40,338 nt of DNA from Oscillospiraceae bacterium (GCA_017501355.1 JAFVXA010000041.1:1-40338), one strand, 5' to 3'; positions 25,163 to 33,390 are shown, counted from the stretch's first letter. Numbers and translations are program-made. The notes: generated by a model not told the origin, from the sequence alone.

Positions 25163-25600
25163 ATGGGACTGTTTGACGATCTGAAGAAATGGGCGCATCC
25201 TTATGCTGATGAGGATGACGATTACGATATGGAATTTGAGGAGATCAGCCGCAAGGAATCTCTGCTGGAAGAGCGCCGCAACAACGACGACCGCCGCGGC
25301 AAGGTGGTGAACATTCATGCCACCACCCAGCTGAAGGTGGTGCTGGTGAAGCCCGAACGCTTTGAAAATGCATCTGAAATCGCTGATCATCTGAAGGAAA
25401 AGCGCACTGTCGTGGTGAACCTTGAGTCCACCAACAAGGACATTGCCCGCCGTCTGATCGACTTCCTCTCCGGCGTTGCTTACGCAGGCGAGGGCAAGAT
25501 CAAGCGTGTGGCTGCCAACACCTTCATCATCACGCCCTATTCCGTGGATATCATGGGCGATCTGATCGACGAGCTGGAAAACAGCGGCGTCTATTTCTAA
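25163..25600 (+). CDS. sepF: Cell division protein SepF
   Basis: A 145-residue SepF, which bundles FtsZ and tethers it to the membrane. The N-terminal amphipathic helix MGLFDDLKKWA is the membrane-targeting element. An acidic/charged linker follows, and then the C-terminal globular domain (VVNIHATTQLKVVLVKPERFENASEIADHL ... TVVVNLES ... RRLIDFLSGVAYA) with the conserved glycine-containing polymerisation region. AAGGAGG lies before the ATG, 12 bases after yggS. A Gram-positive division block with divIVA follows. Confidence 0.97.
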   Translation: MGLFDDLKKWAHPYADEDDDYDMEFEEISRKESLLEERRNNDDRRGKVVNIHATTQLKVVLVKPERFENASEIADHLKEKRTVVVNLESTNKDIARRLIDFLSGVAYAGEGKIKRVAANTFIITPYSVDIMGDLIDELENSGVYF

Positions 25601-25630
25601 AAAAAGAGACTGAAGAGGGGGAGTATTTCC

Positions 25631-26391
25631 ATGCTGACACCGCAGGAAGTGGCAAAGAAGTCCTTTGCCAAGGCTCGTATGGGCGGCTATAACATGGCCA
25701 TGGTGGACGAGTTTCTGGATGAACTGACCGAGGATTACACCAAGATCTACGAGGAGAACGCCAAGCTCAAGGCAAAGCTGAAGGTCCTTGTGGACAAGGT
25801 GGAGGAATATCGCAGCACCGAAGAGAATATGCGCGCTGCGCTCTTCTCTGCACAGAAAATGGCGACCACCATTGTAGAGGAAGCCAAGGCAAAGAGTGCC
25901 GACATCGTCACCAGCGCCGAAGCAGGCGCGCGGGAGGAGATCGCCCGCATCCGCGCCGATGTGCAGAAGGAAGAGGAGCGCCTCGCCTTTGCCAAGAACG
26001 AGGTCGCTGCCTTTGTTGCCCAGTGGAAGGAGATCTGTGAGAAGCAGGCGCAGTTCCTGACCCAGCTTCCCACGCTGCCTGTTGCAAAGCTGGAAGCAAA
26101 GGCTGCCGCAGCTGCTGCACCCGCAGCGCCTGTGAAGGAAGAGGAGCAGCCCGCTGAGGAGCTGAGCGAGGAGCGCAGCAGGAGATCACCATTGAGGAGA
26201 CCATCGAGAGCATCCTGCGTGAGACCGCTGCGGCAGAAGCAGCAGAGGAAGCACCCGCTGCCGAGGAAGCAGAAGCGGAAGAAGCCCCTGCGGAGGAGAT
26301 CCCCTCTGCGGAGGATGTGGCAAGTATGTTTGAGACCCGCAGATTCCGTCTGGATGAGCTGCAGTTCGGCCGCAACTACGATACGAAGTAA
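25631..26391 (+). CDS. divIVA: Cell division protein DivIVA, frameshifted near residue 182
   Basis: DivIVA binds curved membrane at poles and septa. The N-terminal lipid-binding domain (MLTPQEVAKKSFAKARMGGYNMAMVDEFLDEL) and a long coiled coil to about residue 150 are intact. From about 26177 the first frame turns into Arg/Pro/Ser-rich nonsense and runs through the downstream terminator to 26431. A different frame gives an acidic tail, continuing in style from the upstream linker and ending ETRRFRLDELQFGRNYDTK at a TAA (26389-26391) just before that terminator. The simplest explanation is loss of one C near 26176; restored, the protein would be 253 residues. Whether this is a real mutation or an assembly error cannot be told here. 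Confidence 0.85.
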
Positions 26392-26395
26392 GAGG

Positions 26396-26426
26396 AAAAG
26401 CGGCTCCGTCGGAGCCGCTTTTGTCT
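26396..26426 (+). terminator. Intrinsic terminator after divIVA
   Basis: AAAAGCGGCTCC (26396-26407) pairs perfectly with 26411-26422 around a three-base loop, with T-rich sequence after it. Its place directly after the TAA at 26391 supports the restored divIVA end. Confidence 0.88.
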
Positions 26427-26446
26427 TTTGATGAGGAGGAAACGCC

Positions 26447-27295
26447 ATGAGCCATACACCGATCATCGCCATCCTGTATGATTTCGACAAGACCCTTTGC
26501 ACCACGGATATGCAGGACTATTCCTTCATCCCCTCCCTCGGCTATACCCCGCGGGAGTTCTGGCAGATCGCCAACAACTTCGGCAGCGAAAACCGCATGG
26601 ACGGCATCCTTGCCTATATGTACACCATGATTCGGGAGTGCGGCGCGAAGGGTATCAAGCTGGATCGGGCGTATCTTGTGAACGCGGGACGGAATATCGA
26701 GCTTTTCCCCGGCGTGCGGGAGTGGTTTGAGCGCATCAATGCCTTCGGCGAGAGCGTGGGCGTGCAGGTGGAGCATTACATCATCTCCTCGGGTCTCAGG
26801 GAGATCATCGAGGGCAGCGGCATCAGCCATGAGTTCCGCGAGATCTACGCCAGCGAGTTCTATTATGACGAGGGCGGCAATGCCATCTGGCCGAAGCTGG
26901 ATGTCAACTTCACCAACAAGACCCAGTTCGTCTACCGCATCAACAAGGGCGTGCTGGATGTGGCAGAGGATCGGGCATTGAATGCCTCCATGCCCGACGA
27001 CAGCAAGCGTGTCCCCTTCACCAACATGATCTACATCGGTGACGGTCTTTCCGATGTCCCCTGCATGAAGATGATGCGGGCCTACGGCGGCGAAGCCATC
27101 GCCGTGCATCAGGAAAGCAACCGCGCGGGCGTGGAGGATCTGCTGCGGAAGGGGCGTGTGGACTTCATCTTCCCTGCGGACTACCGCGAGGGCGGGGCGC
27201 TGGACCGTACCATGAAGAACATTATCTGTAAAATCGCATATGCCGATGTGCTGGCAGAGGAAAATGCCACTCAGCGCAAGGCGATCGAGCTGTAA
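26447..27295 (+). CDS. HAD-superfamily phosphatase (phosphoserine phosphatase-like)
   Basis: A 282-residue haloacid dehalogenase-type hydrolase. Motif I is YDFDKTL (nucleophile D12, acid D14), motif II the Ser pair in IISSGLREI, motif III a Lys in the central region, and motif IV GDGLSDVPC. A helical cap lies between motifs I and II (residues about 20-105), as in SerB-type enzymes. The substrate is unknown. The gene has its own GAGGAGGAAA ribosome site after the divIVA terminator and a strong terminator at its end. Confidence 0.85.
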   Translation: MSHTPIIAILYDFDKTLCTTDMQDYSFIPSLGYTPREFWQIANNFGSENRMDGILAYMYTMIRECGAKGIKLDRAYLVNAGRNIELFPGVREWFERINAFGESVGVQVEHYIISSGLREIIEGSGISHEFREIYASEFYYDEGGNAIWPKLDVNFTNKTQFVYRINKGVLDVAEDRALNASMPDDSKRVPFTNMIYIGDGLSDVPCMKMMRAYGGEAIAVHQESNRAGVEDLLRKGRVDFIFPADYREGGALDRTMKNIICKIAYADVLAEENATQRKAIEL

Positions 27296-27308
27296 TATCG
27301 GAAATATC

Positions 27309-27348
27309 AGAACCGCTGCGAAGGCTTGCTTTCGCAGCGGTTCTTTTC
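27309..27348 (+). terminator. Intrinsic terminator after the HAD phosphatase gene
   Basis: AGAACCGCTGCGAA (27309-27322) pairs perfectly with 27331-27344 around an 8-base loop, followed by TTTCC. Confidence 0.88.
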
Positions 27349-27448
27349 CTTTGGCGGTAGTTGATCGACGATTCGGAAAGTATTGCTGATATTATCGGAA
27401 TTTGGCATCAGAAAGACTGAAATAACGATTGTACAAAAGGAGGCGCGT

Positions 27449-27478
27449 ATGATACCCTTGGTAAGGTTGGTCTTTTGA
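27449..27478 (+). CDS. Possible 9-codon leader peptide before the peptide-binding lipoprotein gene
   Basis: ATG at 27449 opens MIPLVRLVF followed by TGA (27476-27478). It is preceded by an ideal AGGAGG (27438-27443) at 5-base spacing, a stronger ribosome site than that of the main gene (AAAGTAGGA). The stop lies in a small GGTC-TTTT-GACC stem. The space from here to the ATG at 27538 is 59 bases and contains another stem, TGCAGA/TCTGCA. It may be a regulatory upstream ORF or a chance arrangement. I found no convincing promoter between 27349 and 27435. Confidence 0.45.
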   Translation: MIPLVRLVF

Positions 27479-27537
27479 CCCCGAAATATGTCATTCTGCA
27501 GAGTTTCTGCAAATATTAACGAAAGTAGGATCACACA

Positions 27538-29409
27538 ATGAGCAAGCGCATTCTCTCCCTGCTGCTGTGCCTCGTCATGGTTCTCGGTCTCGCTGCCTGC
27601 GGCGGCGCTGAGGAGACCTCCGGCGATGTCGCAATGCAGTACATCACCATTGACGACGCAAAGACCAAGCTCGAAGACGACAGCTATGTGTTCTTCGACA
27701 TCCGCAAGGCTGCTGACAGCGGCTCCTTCACCATCCCCGGCGCCGAAGCCTGGGACATGGACGCTGCCAAGGAAGGCGATGCTGAGGCCGGCAAGGCTAC
27801 CATGACCGAGGCAACCAAGGATCTCGACAAGAACATCGTCCTTGTCTGCTACAGCGGCAAGCGCTATGCACAGGCTGCGACCAATGCGCTCTCTGCCATC
27901 GGCTACGACATGAGCAAGGTCTTTACCCTCGAGGGCGGCTTCACCGCATGGTCCGAGCAGTGCCCTGATCTTGTGAAGGTTCTCAAGGATACCATCGTGT
28001 ACGCACAGATGGCTGACTGCGGCAACGTGGCAAACTATCTGACCTCCGATGACCGTATCTCCATGTCCATGCTGGCATACATCAACGATGGTCTCTTCAC
28101 CCTCATGCCCGATGGCAGCTATCGCTACAAGATCGCTGAATCCTTCGAGCCCTCCGCTGACGGTCTGACCTACACCTGCAAGATCAAGACCGGTCTGAAG
28201 TGGTCCGACGGTCACGAAATGACCATGGATGACGTGATCTTCTCCTTCGAGACCTACATGGCTAACAGCGAGGCTCTCTCTGTCGGCGGCAAGAACGCTA
28301 CCGTCACCAAGGTTGACGACACCACGCTGCAGTTCGTTCTGCCCGGTGCCCTCGCTTCCTTCCCCGAGAGCGTTGCTGACGTTCCCATGCTCGCAAAGCA
28401 CATCTTTGAGGGTAAGGACAGCCTCGATATGGATCTGACCAAGCCCGAGACTGTTGTCGGCTGCGGTCCCTATAAGTTCGCTGAGTACAAGTCCGGCGAG
28501 TACATCAAGCTGGTTCGCAACGAGAACTATGCCGGTGAACCCGCTCAGATCGAGAACTTCATGATGCCCTTCATCCCCAACGATGATACCGCTAAGGCTG
28601 CTCTGCTGAAGGGCGAAGTGGACATCTGGGTGGGTCTGGCTTCCCTGCTGGAAGGTCTCGAGAGCTTCGATGTCGTTCCCTACTCCGAGGGTCGTGTGGC
28701 TTACGCTCGTATCAACCGCGTCTCCCCCAACCTGCAGGACAAGGCAGTTCGCCAGGCTATCTTCTATGCCATCAACCGCAACGATCTGCTGACCGCTGCT
28801 TACTCCTCCCTCGACTACGCTACTCCTTCCGTTTCCTTCCTCCCCAAGACCAACGGCTACTACACCGAGGATCTGGAGCAGTACAACCAGGATGTTGCCA
28901 AGGCTAAGGAGCTGCTGACCGGCAAGACCGTTCCCACTCTGAAGATCTGCTACATCGGCACCAACGCTGAGCAGACCGCTATGGCTACCGTTATGCAGGC
29001 TCAGCTGGCTGAAGTCGGCATCACTCTGGAGCTCTGCGGCGTGGACCAGGCTGCATACATGGCAGCTGCTTACGACTGCGAGAACGCTGATTACGATCTG
29101 TACCTCGGCGGCTACATCATGACCATTGATCCCGCCGGCTATGACGGCATGTTCGCTACCGGCAACATGATCAACTATGCTTCCGCTGAGATCGACGCTC
29201 TGTTCGAGGCTGGTAAGGCTACCACCGATCCCGACGAGCGCAAGGCTATCTACACCGAGCTGCAGCAGAAGGTTGCTGACGAGGCTCTGTTCTATCCCAT
29301 GGGCACCAACCTGCGCCTGCTGGTTGTCAACCCCAAGCTGAAGGGTCTGGATGAGGCTGCTCTGGTCTCCATCGTCACCTTCGAGGATATCGGTCGTCTG
29401 CACTTCTAA
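27538..29409 (+). CDS. Lipoprotein with N-terminal rhodanese domain fused to a peptide-binding (SBP_bac_5) domain
   Basis: A 623-residue exported lipoprotein. The signal peptide MSKRILSLLLCLVMVLGLAAC ends in a lipobox with Cys21. Residues about 34-150 form a rhodanese-like domain (ITIDDAKTKL, VFFDIRKAADSGSFTIPGA, then IVLVCYSGKRYAQAATNALS and EGGFTAW). The active-site loop CxxGxR is complete, with Cys104 able to carry a persulfide. Residues about 155-623 are a family 5 solute-binding protein (INDGLFTLMPDGSYRYKIAESF, TYTCKIKTGLKWSDGHEMTMDDVIFSF, KAVRQAIFYAINRNDLL). It heads a dppBCDF operon and uses markedly optimised codons, so it is probably abundant. Peptide import is from family knowledge; the sulfur link is inference. 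Confidence 0.92.
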   Translation: MSKRILSLLLCLVMVLGLAACGGAEETSGDVAMQYITIDDAKTKLEDDSYVFFDIRKAADSGSFTIPGAEAWDMDAAKEGDAEAGKATMTEATKDLDKNIVLVCYSGKRYAQAATNALSAIGYDMSKVFTLEGGFTAWSEQCPDLVKVLKDTIVYAQMADCGNVANYLTSDDRISMSMLAYINDGLFTLMPDGSYRYKIAESFEPSADGLTYTCKIKTGLKWSDGHEMTMDDVIFSFETYMANSEALSVGGKNATVTKVDDTTLQFVLPGALASFPESVADVPMLAKHIFEGKDSLDMDLTKPETVVGCGPYKFAEYKSGEYIKLVRNENYAGEPAQIENFMMPFIPNDDTAKAALLKGEVDIWVGLASLLEGLESFDVVPYSEGRVAYARINRVSPNLQDKAVRQAIFYAINRNDLLTAAYSSLDYATPSVSFLPKTNGYYTEDLEQYNQDVAKAKELLTGKTVPTLKICYIGTNAEQTAMATVMQAQLAEVGITLELCGVDQAAYMAAAYDCENADYDLYLGGYIMTIDPAGYDGMFATGNMINYASAEIDALFEAGKATTDPDERKAIYTELQQKVADEALFYPMGTNLRLLVVNPKLKGLDEAALVSIVTFEDIGRLHF

Positions 29410-29423
29410 TTGACGCTTTCTGA

Positions 29424-29454
29424 AAAAGGGGACTGCCACGCAGTCCCCTTTTTT
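29424..29454 (+). terminator. Intrinsic terminator between the binding protein and dppB
   Basis: AAAAGGGGACTGC (29424-29436) pairs perfectly with 29440-29452 around CAC, followed by a T run. In this position it probably lets only part of transcription continue, giving more binding protein than permease. Confidence 0.88.
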
Positions 29455-29499
29455 CCCGTGTTCATACATTCCCATCCTTACGGAAAAGGAGGTTTCCCC

Positions 29500-30450
29500 A
29501 TGCTGAAATATCTGGTCAAGCGCCTGCTGCAGGCTGTTCCCCTACTGATCCTCATCACCATGCTCTGCTTCACGCTGATCAATCTCGCACCCTATGATGC
29601 CATGGATGCCAAGGTCACCGACAAAATGACCCCCGCCGACATCGAGCAGATGCGCGAGGAAATGGGTCTCAATGATCCGATCCCCGTACAGTATCTCCGT
29701 TGGGTGAAGGGCTTGCTGCAGGGCGATCTGGGGCAGTCCCTCATCAACCGCACCAACATTGCCACTGATCTCAAAGAGAAGATCCCCAACACCATCAAGC
29801 TGGTGCTGCCCGCCTATGCAACGGCGTTTCTGCTTGCCATCGCCCTCGGTCTGATCGCGGGACGCTACAAAAACACATGGGTGGATAAGCTGATCAATTC
29901 CACGGCATCCATTGGTCTGTCTGTGCCCACGTTCTGGGTCGCGCTGCTGTTCATCTATTTCTTTGGTCTGAAGCTGGACCTCTTCCCTGTCATGGGTATG
30001 CATTCCCTGGGTGAAGATTCGTTCGAGGACTTCCTGCACCATTTTGTGCTGCCCTATGCGGTGCTGACCATCGGCTTCCTGCCGGATCTCGTTCGCTATG
30101 TCCGCAGCTCCACCGTCACCCAGTTTGACGAGGAGTATGTCACCGTGCAGCGGGCTTTCGGCAGCAGCAGCGGTACCATTCTGCTGCGCCATGTCTCGAA
30201 GAACGTGCTGCTGCCCATGATCACGAAGCTGGGCATGGCACTGCCCATGCTGGTGACGGGCGCGGTCATTACCGAGACGGTGTTTGCATGGCCCGGTATC
30301 GGCGTGTATTTCACCACGGCGATCCGCAATCTGGATTACCCCGTTGTCATGGTAGTGCTGGTGCTCTCCGGCTCTCTCGTGATCCTCGGCAATCTCATTT
30401 CGGATATCCTCTGCGCGGTCATTGACCCCAGAATCCGCATCGGGAGGTGA
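29500..30450 (+). CDS. dppB: Dipeptide/oligopeptide ABC transporter permease DppB-type
   Basis: A 316-residue inner-membrane permease of the DppB/OppB family. The N-terminal block LKYLVKRLLQAVPLLILITMLCFTLINLAPYDAMDAK is typical, the external loop contains QYLRWVKGLLQGDLGQSL, and five more membrane segments follow. The ABC-coupling EAA loop is in EEYVTVQRAFGSSSGTILLRH. The ATG at 29500 has AAAAGGAGG 8 bases upstream; longer in-frame starts run through the terminator hairpin. It pairs with DppC to form the channel. The stop overlaps the region of the next gene's ribosome site (GGGAGG). Confidence 0.95.
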   Translation: MLKYLVKRLLQAVPLLILITMLCFTLINLAPYDAMDAKVTDKMTPADIEQMREEMGLNDPIPVQYLRWVKGLLQGDLGQSLINRTNIATDLKEKIPNTIKLVLPAYATAFLLAIALGLIAGRYKNTWVDKLINSTASIGLSVPTFWVALLFIYFFGLKLDLFPVMGMHSLGEDSFEDFLHHFVLPYAVLTIGFLPDLVRYVRSSTVTQFDEEYVTVQRAFGSSSGTILLRHVSKNVLLPMITKLGMALPMLVTGAVITETVFAWPGIGVYFTTAIRNLDYPVVMVVLVLSGSLVILGNLISDILCAVIDPRIRIGR

Positions 30451-30455
30451 GCGGC

Positions 30456-31307
30456 ATGAAAAACAGAAGACTGGAACTGGCGAAGCGAACCTTCCTGCGG
30501 GACAAGGGGATGTGGTTTGCGCTTGCGTTTTTGCTGTTCATCGTCGCCATCGCTATCGGCATCGGCTTTACGGATGCTGACCCCAACGCGCTGAATCTGC
30601 AGAAGATGTGCGCACCGCCCGACAGTGAAAATCTCTTCGGCACGGACGAGCTCGGGCGTGACTATCTGACCCGCGTGATCTACGGCGCGAGAGTGTCCCT
30701 CCTTGTCGGTGTCCTTGCCATGCTCGCCTCTGTTACCATCGGTGTGCTGGTGGGGCTTGTGGCAGGCTATTTCGGCGGCGTGGTGGACAGCATCCTCATG
30801 CGCATCGTGGACGTGTTCTGCGCCATTCCCTGGATCATCATGGTCACGGTGGTGGGTCTGCTGTTTCAGAAGGGACTTGCTTCCATCGTTATCGTCATTG
30901 GCTGCTTCGGCTGGATGGAGATCTCCCGCCTTGTCCGCACGGAGACCATGACCGCGAAAAACCGGGAATTTGTCCACTATGCAGAGCTCATCGGCGTGCC
31001 CAAGTGGAAGATCATCCTGCTGCACATCCTGCCCTCTATCTTCCCCGTGATCATCACCGCGGCAACCGGTGCCATCGCCAACGCCATCATGGTGGAGAGC
31101 GCCATGAGCTTCCTTGGCTTCGGCGTGGCTGCCCCCCAGTCCAGCTGGGGCACTCTGCTGAAAACCGCCCAGAGCACCCTTTCCAAAGCGCCCCACATGG
31201 CGATCCTGCCGGGTGTGCTCATCATCTGCACCATCTGCTCCTTCAATAAGCTCGGCGATCTGCTGCGCCTGTTCGTGGAGCCCCGTGCCATGCAGGAGGG
31301 GAAGTAA
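30456..31307 (+). CDS. dppC: Dipeptide/oligopeptide ABC transporter permease DppC-type
   Basis: A 283-residue second permease subunit. The N-terminal OppC segment (RTFLRDKGMWFALAFLLFIVAIAI) and the FGTDELGRDYLTRVIYGARVSLLVG block are diagnostic of DppC/OppC. The EAA loop is REFVHYAELIGVPKWKIILLHILPS. Six membrane helices are predicted. ATG at 30456 sits 8 bases from GGGAGG; a GTG at 30447 is too close to that site. It is directly followed by the ATPase genes. Confidence 0.95.
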   Translation: MKNRRLELAKRTFLRDKGMWFALAFLLFIVAIAIGIGFTDADPNALNLQKMCAPPDSENLFGTDELGRDYLTRVIYGARVSLLVGVLAMLASVTIGVLVGLVAGYFGGVVDSILMRIVDVFCAIPWIIMVTVVGLLFQKGLASIVIVIGCFGWMEISRLVRTETMTAKNREFVHYAELIGVPKWKIILLHILPSIFPVIITAATGAIANAIMVESAMSFLGFGVAAPQSSWGTLLKTAQSTLSKAPHMAILPGVLIICTICSFNKLGDLLRLFVEPRAMQEGK

Positions 31308-32285
31308 ATGAGCAATTTGTTGGAAATCAAGCAGCTCCGCACCAGCTTTTCCACCCTGCGCGGCAAGGTGGATGCCATCCGTGGTGTAGACCTGTGTGTA
31401 AGAGAAAATGAGATCCTCGGCATCGTGGGCGAGAGCGGCAGCGGCAAGAGCGTGACCATGAAAAGCGTCATGGGTCTGCTGCCCAAAAGCGCAAAGGTAT
31501 CTGCCGATTCCCTGCTGTACAAGGGCGAGGATCTGCTGAAAAAGTCGGAAAAGCAGCTGCAGAAATACCGCGGCAGGGAAATGGCAATGATCTTTCAGGA
31601 TCCCATGACCGCGCTGAATCCCCTGCGCACCATCGGCTATCACCTCACCGAGGTGATCCGCCGTTATCGCAAGGTCAGCAAGGCGGAAGCAGAAAAAATC
31701 GCTGTGGAAATGCTGCGTCAGGTGGGCATCCCCTCCCCCGAGGCACGGATGAAGCAGTACCCACATGAGTTTTCGGGCGGTATGCGTCAGCGCGTGGTGA
31801 TCTCCATGGCGCTGTGCTGCGAGCCGTCTCTGCTCATCGCGGACGAGCCCACCACCGCCCTCGATGTGACCATTCAGGCGCAGATCCTCGATCTGCTGAA
31901 GCAGCTGAAAAAAGATCGCGGTATGTCCATGGTGCTTATCAGCCATGACATGGGCGTGATGGCAAATATGTGCGACCGCATCGCGGTCATGTACGGCGGC
32001 GTACTGGTGGAAGAGGGCACGGTGGATGAGATCTTCTACCATCCGCAGCACCCCTATACCAAGGATCTGCTGCGCTCCATCCCCCGCCCCGAGATCACCA
32101 GAGGCTCCCGCCTGCAGGCGATCGACGGCGCACCCCCGAGTCTCCATGACCTTCCTGCGGGCTGTCCCTCTGCCACCCGCTGCGCCCATGCGACGGAGCG
32201 CTGCTTTGCTGAGATGCCCGCCGTCACGGCATTTTCCGCGACCCAGAACGCCAGATGCCATCTGCTGGCAGAAAAGGAGGCGTGA
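31308..32285 (+). CDS. dppD: Peptide ABC transporter ATP-binding protein DppD-type
   Basis: A 325-residue cytoplasmic ATPase. Walker A GESGSGKS is near residues 40-47, the Q-loop is in MIFQDPMTALNP, the signature is FSGGMRQRVVISMAL, and Walker B is LLIADEPTTALDV followed by the H-loop in LISHDMGV. The C-terminal oligopeptide_HPY region has cysteines in GCPSATRCAHATERC and a final Cys, the pattern linked to an Fe-S cluster in DppD homologues. It starts the base after the dppC stop and pairs with the ATPase that follows. Confidence 0.96.
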   Translation: MSNLLEIKQLRTSFSTLRGKVDAIRGVDLCVRENEILGIVGESGSGKSVTMKSVMGLLPKSAKVSADSLLYKGEDLLKKSEKQLQKYRGREMAMIFQDPMTALNPLRTIGYHLTEVIRRYRKVSKAEAEKIAVEMLRQVGIPSPEARMKQYPHEFSGGMRQRVVISMALCCEPSLLIADEPTTALDVTIQAQILDLLKQLKKDRGMSMVLISHDMGVMANMCDRIAVMYGGVLVEEGTVDEIFYHPQHPYTKDLLRSIPRPEITRGSRLQAIDGAPPSLHDLPAGCPSATRCAHATERCFAEMPAVTAFSATQNARCHLLAEKEA

Positions 32286-32288
32286 TCC

Positions 32289-33260
32289 ATGCAGAAACGA
32301 GAAGTGCTGCTGGAAGTCAAGAATCTCAAGAAATACTTCCCTGTAAAGAACTTTTTCGGCAGAAAGGTCGGCGATCTGAAAGCCGTGGACGATGTCTCCT
32401 TCGTGATCTACAAGGGCGAGACCTTCGGTCTTGTGGGCGAGAGCGGCTGCGGCAAGTCCACCCTCGGACGCACCATTTTGCAGATGCTGAAGCCTGACGC
32501 GGGACAGGTGATCTATCACGGCAAGGACATTGCCAATCTCCCCAAGTCTCAGTGGAAGGATCTGCGGGAAAAGCTGCAGATCATCTTCCAGGACCCCTAT
32601 TCCGCGCTGAACCCCAACTGGACGGTGCGGGAGCTGATCTCCGAGCCGCTGAAAAATGCGGGGCTCAGCCGCGAGCAGTGCGATACCCGCGTGCGGGAGC
32701 TGCTGAAACTGGTGAACATGAACGAGGACGATATGGAGAAGTTCTCCTATGAGTTCTCGGGCGGTCAGCGCCAGCGCATCGGCATCGCAAGAGCGGTGGC
32801 GAGCTACCCCGAGTTCATCTTCTGCGATGAGCCCATCTCCGCACTGGACGTGTCCGTGCAGGCGCAGGTGGTCAATATGCTGAAAGATCTGCAGCAGGAG
32901 TTGGGACTGACCTATCTCTTCACCGCCCACGATCTCTCCATGGTGCACCACATCAGCGACCGCATCGGCGTGATGTACCTCGGCAGCATGGTGGAGCTGG
33001 GCAAGAGCGAGGACGTGTTCCGCGATCCCCTGCACCCCTATACCAGAGCGCTGATCTCTGCCATCCCCGTGGCAGACCCAAAACTGGGACGTGAGAGCAG
33101 CCGCATCCCCATCGAGGGGGAGCTGCCCAGCCCCATGAACGCCCCCAGAGGCTGCCGCTTCTGCACCCGCTGTCCCCACGCAACGGAGCGCTGCCGCGAG
33201 GAGCGCCCGGAGCTGCGCGAGGTCGCAGACGAGCGCTGGGCAGCCTGCCATTTGCTGTAA
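32289..33260 (+). CDS. dppF: Peptide ABC transporter ATP-binding protein DppF/OppF-type
   Basis: A 323-residue second ATPase. Walker A GESGCGKST, Q-loop IIFQDPYSALNP, signature EFSGGQRQRIGIARAV, Walker B FIFCDEPISALDVS and the H-loop in FTAHDLSMV are all present. The C-terminal HPY region has the cysteine set CRFCTRCPHATERC plus a final Cys. With DppD it forms the nucleotide-binding heterodimer. It starts 3 bases after the dppD stop, and an intrinsic terminator follows. Confidence 0.96.
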   Translation: MQKREVLLEVKNLKKYFPVKNFFGRKVGDLKAVDDVSFVIYKGETFGLVGESGCGKSTLGRTILQMLKPDAGQVIYHGKDIANLPKSQWKDLREKLQIIFQDPYSALNPNWTVRELISEPLKNAGLSREQCDTRVRELLKLVNMNEDDMEKFSYEFSGGQRQRIGIARAVASYPEFIFCDEPISALDVSVQAQVVNMLKDLQQELGLTYLFTAHDLSMVHHISDRIGVMYLGSMVELGKSEDVFRDPLHPYTRALISAIPVADPKLGRESSRIPIEGELPSPMNAPRGCRFCTRCPHATERCREERPELREVADERWAACHLL

Positions 33261-33266
33261 ATAAGG

Positions 33267-33303
33267 AACACCCTCTGCATCGCTTGTGCGGAGGGTGTTT
33301 TTT
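33267..33303 (+). terminator. Intrinsic terminator of the peptide transporter operon
   Basis: AACACCCTC (33267-33275) pairs with GAGGGTGTT (33291-33299), followed by TTTT. A second, larger stem for the convergent ppdK lies 20 bases further on. Confidence 0.85.
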
Positions 33304-33321
33304 CGTTTGAGCAGACAGAAA

Positions 33322-33355
33322 AAAGCTCCCGATTTCGCGTGAAATCGGGAGCTTT
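33322..33355 (-). terminator. Intrinsic terminator of ppdK
   Basis: AAAGCTCCCGATTTC (33322-33336) pairs perfectly with 33341-33355 around GCGT. On the minus strand it is followed by a run of T. Confidence 0.88.
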
Positions 33356-33390
33356 CCTATTTCGTTCAGTTGCCTTACGCGGCGAATCGC

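Noticed and set aside
26158-26185. Programmed -1 frameshift in divIVA
   Set aside because: No slippery heptamer (such as A-AAA-AAG) or downstream stimulatory structure is seen where the frames overlap; a one-base loss explains it better.
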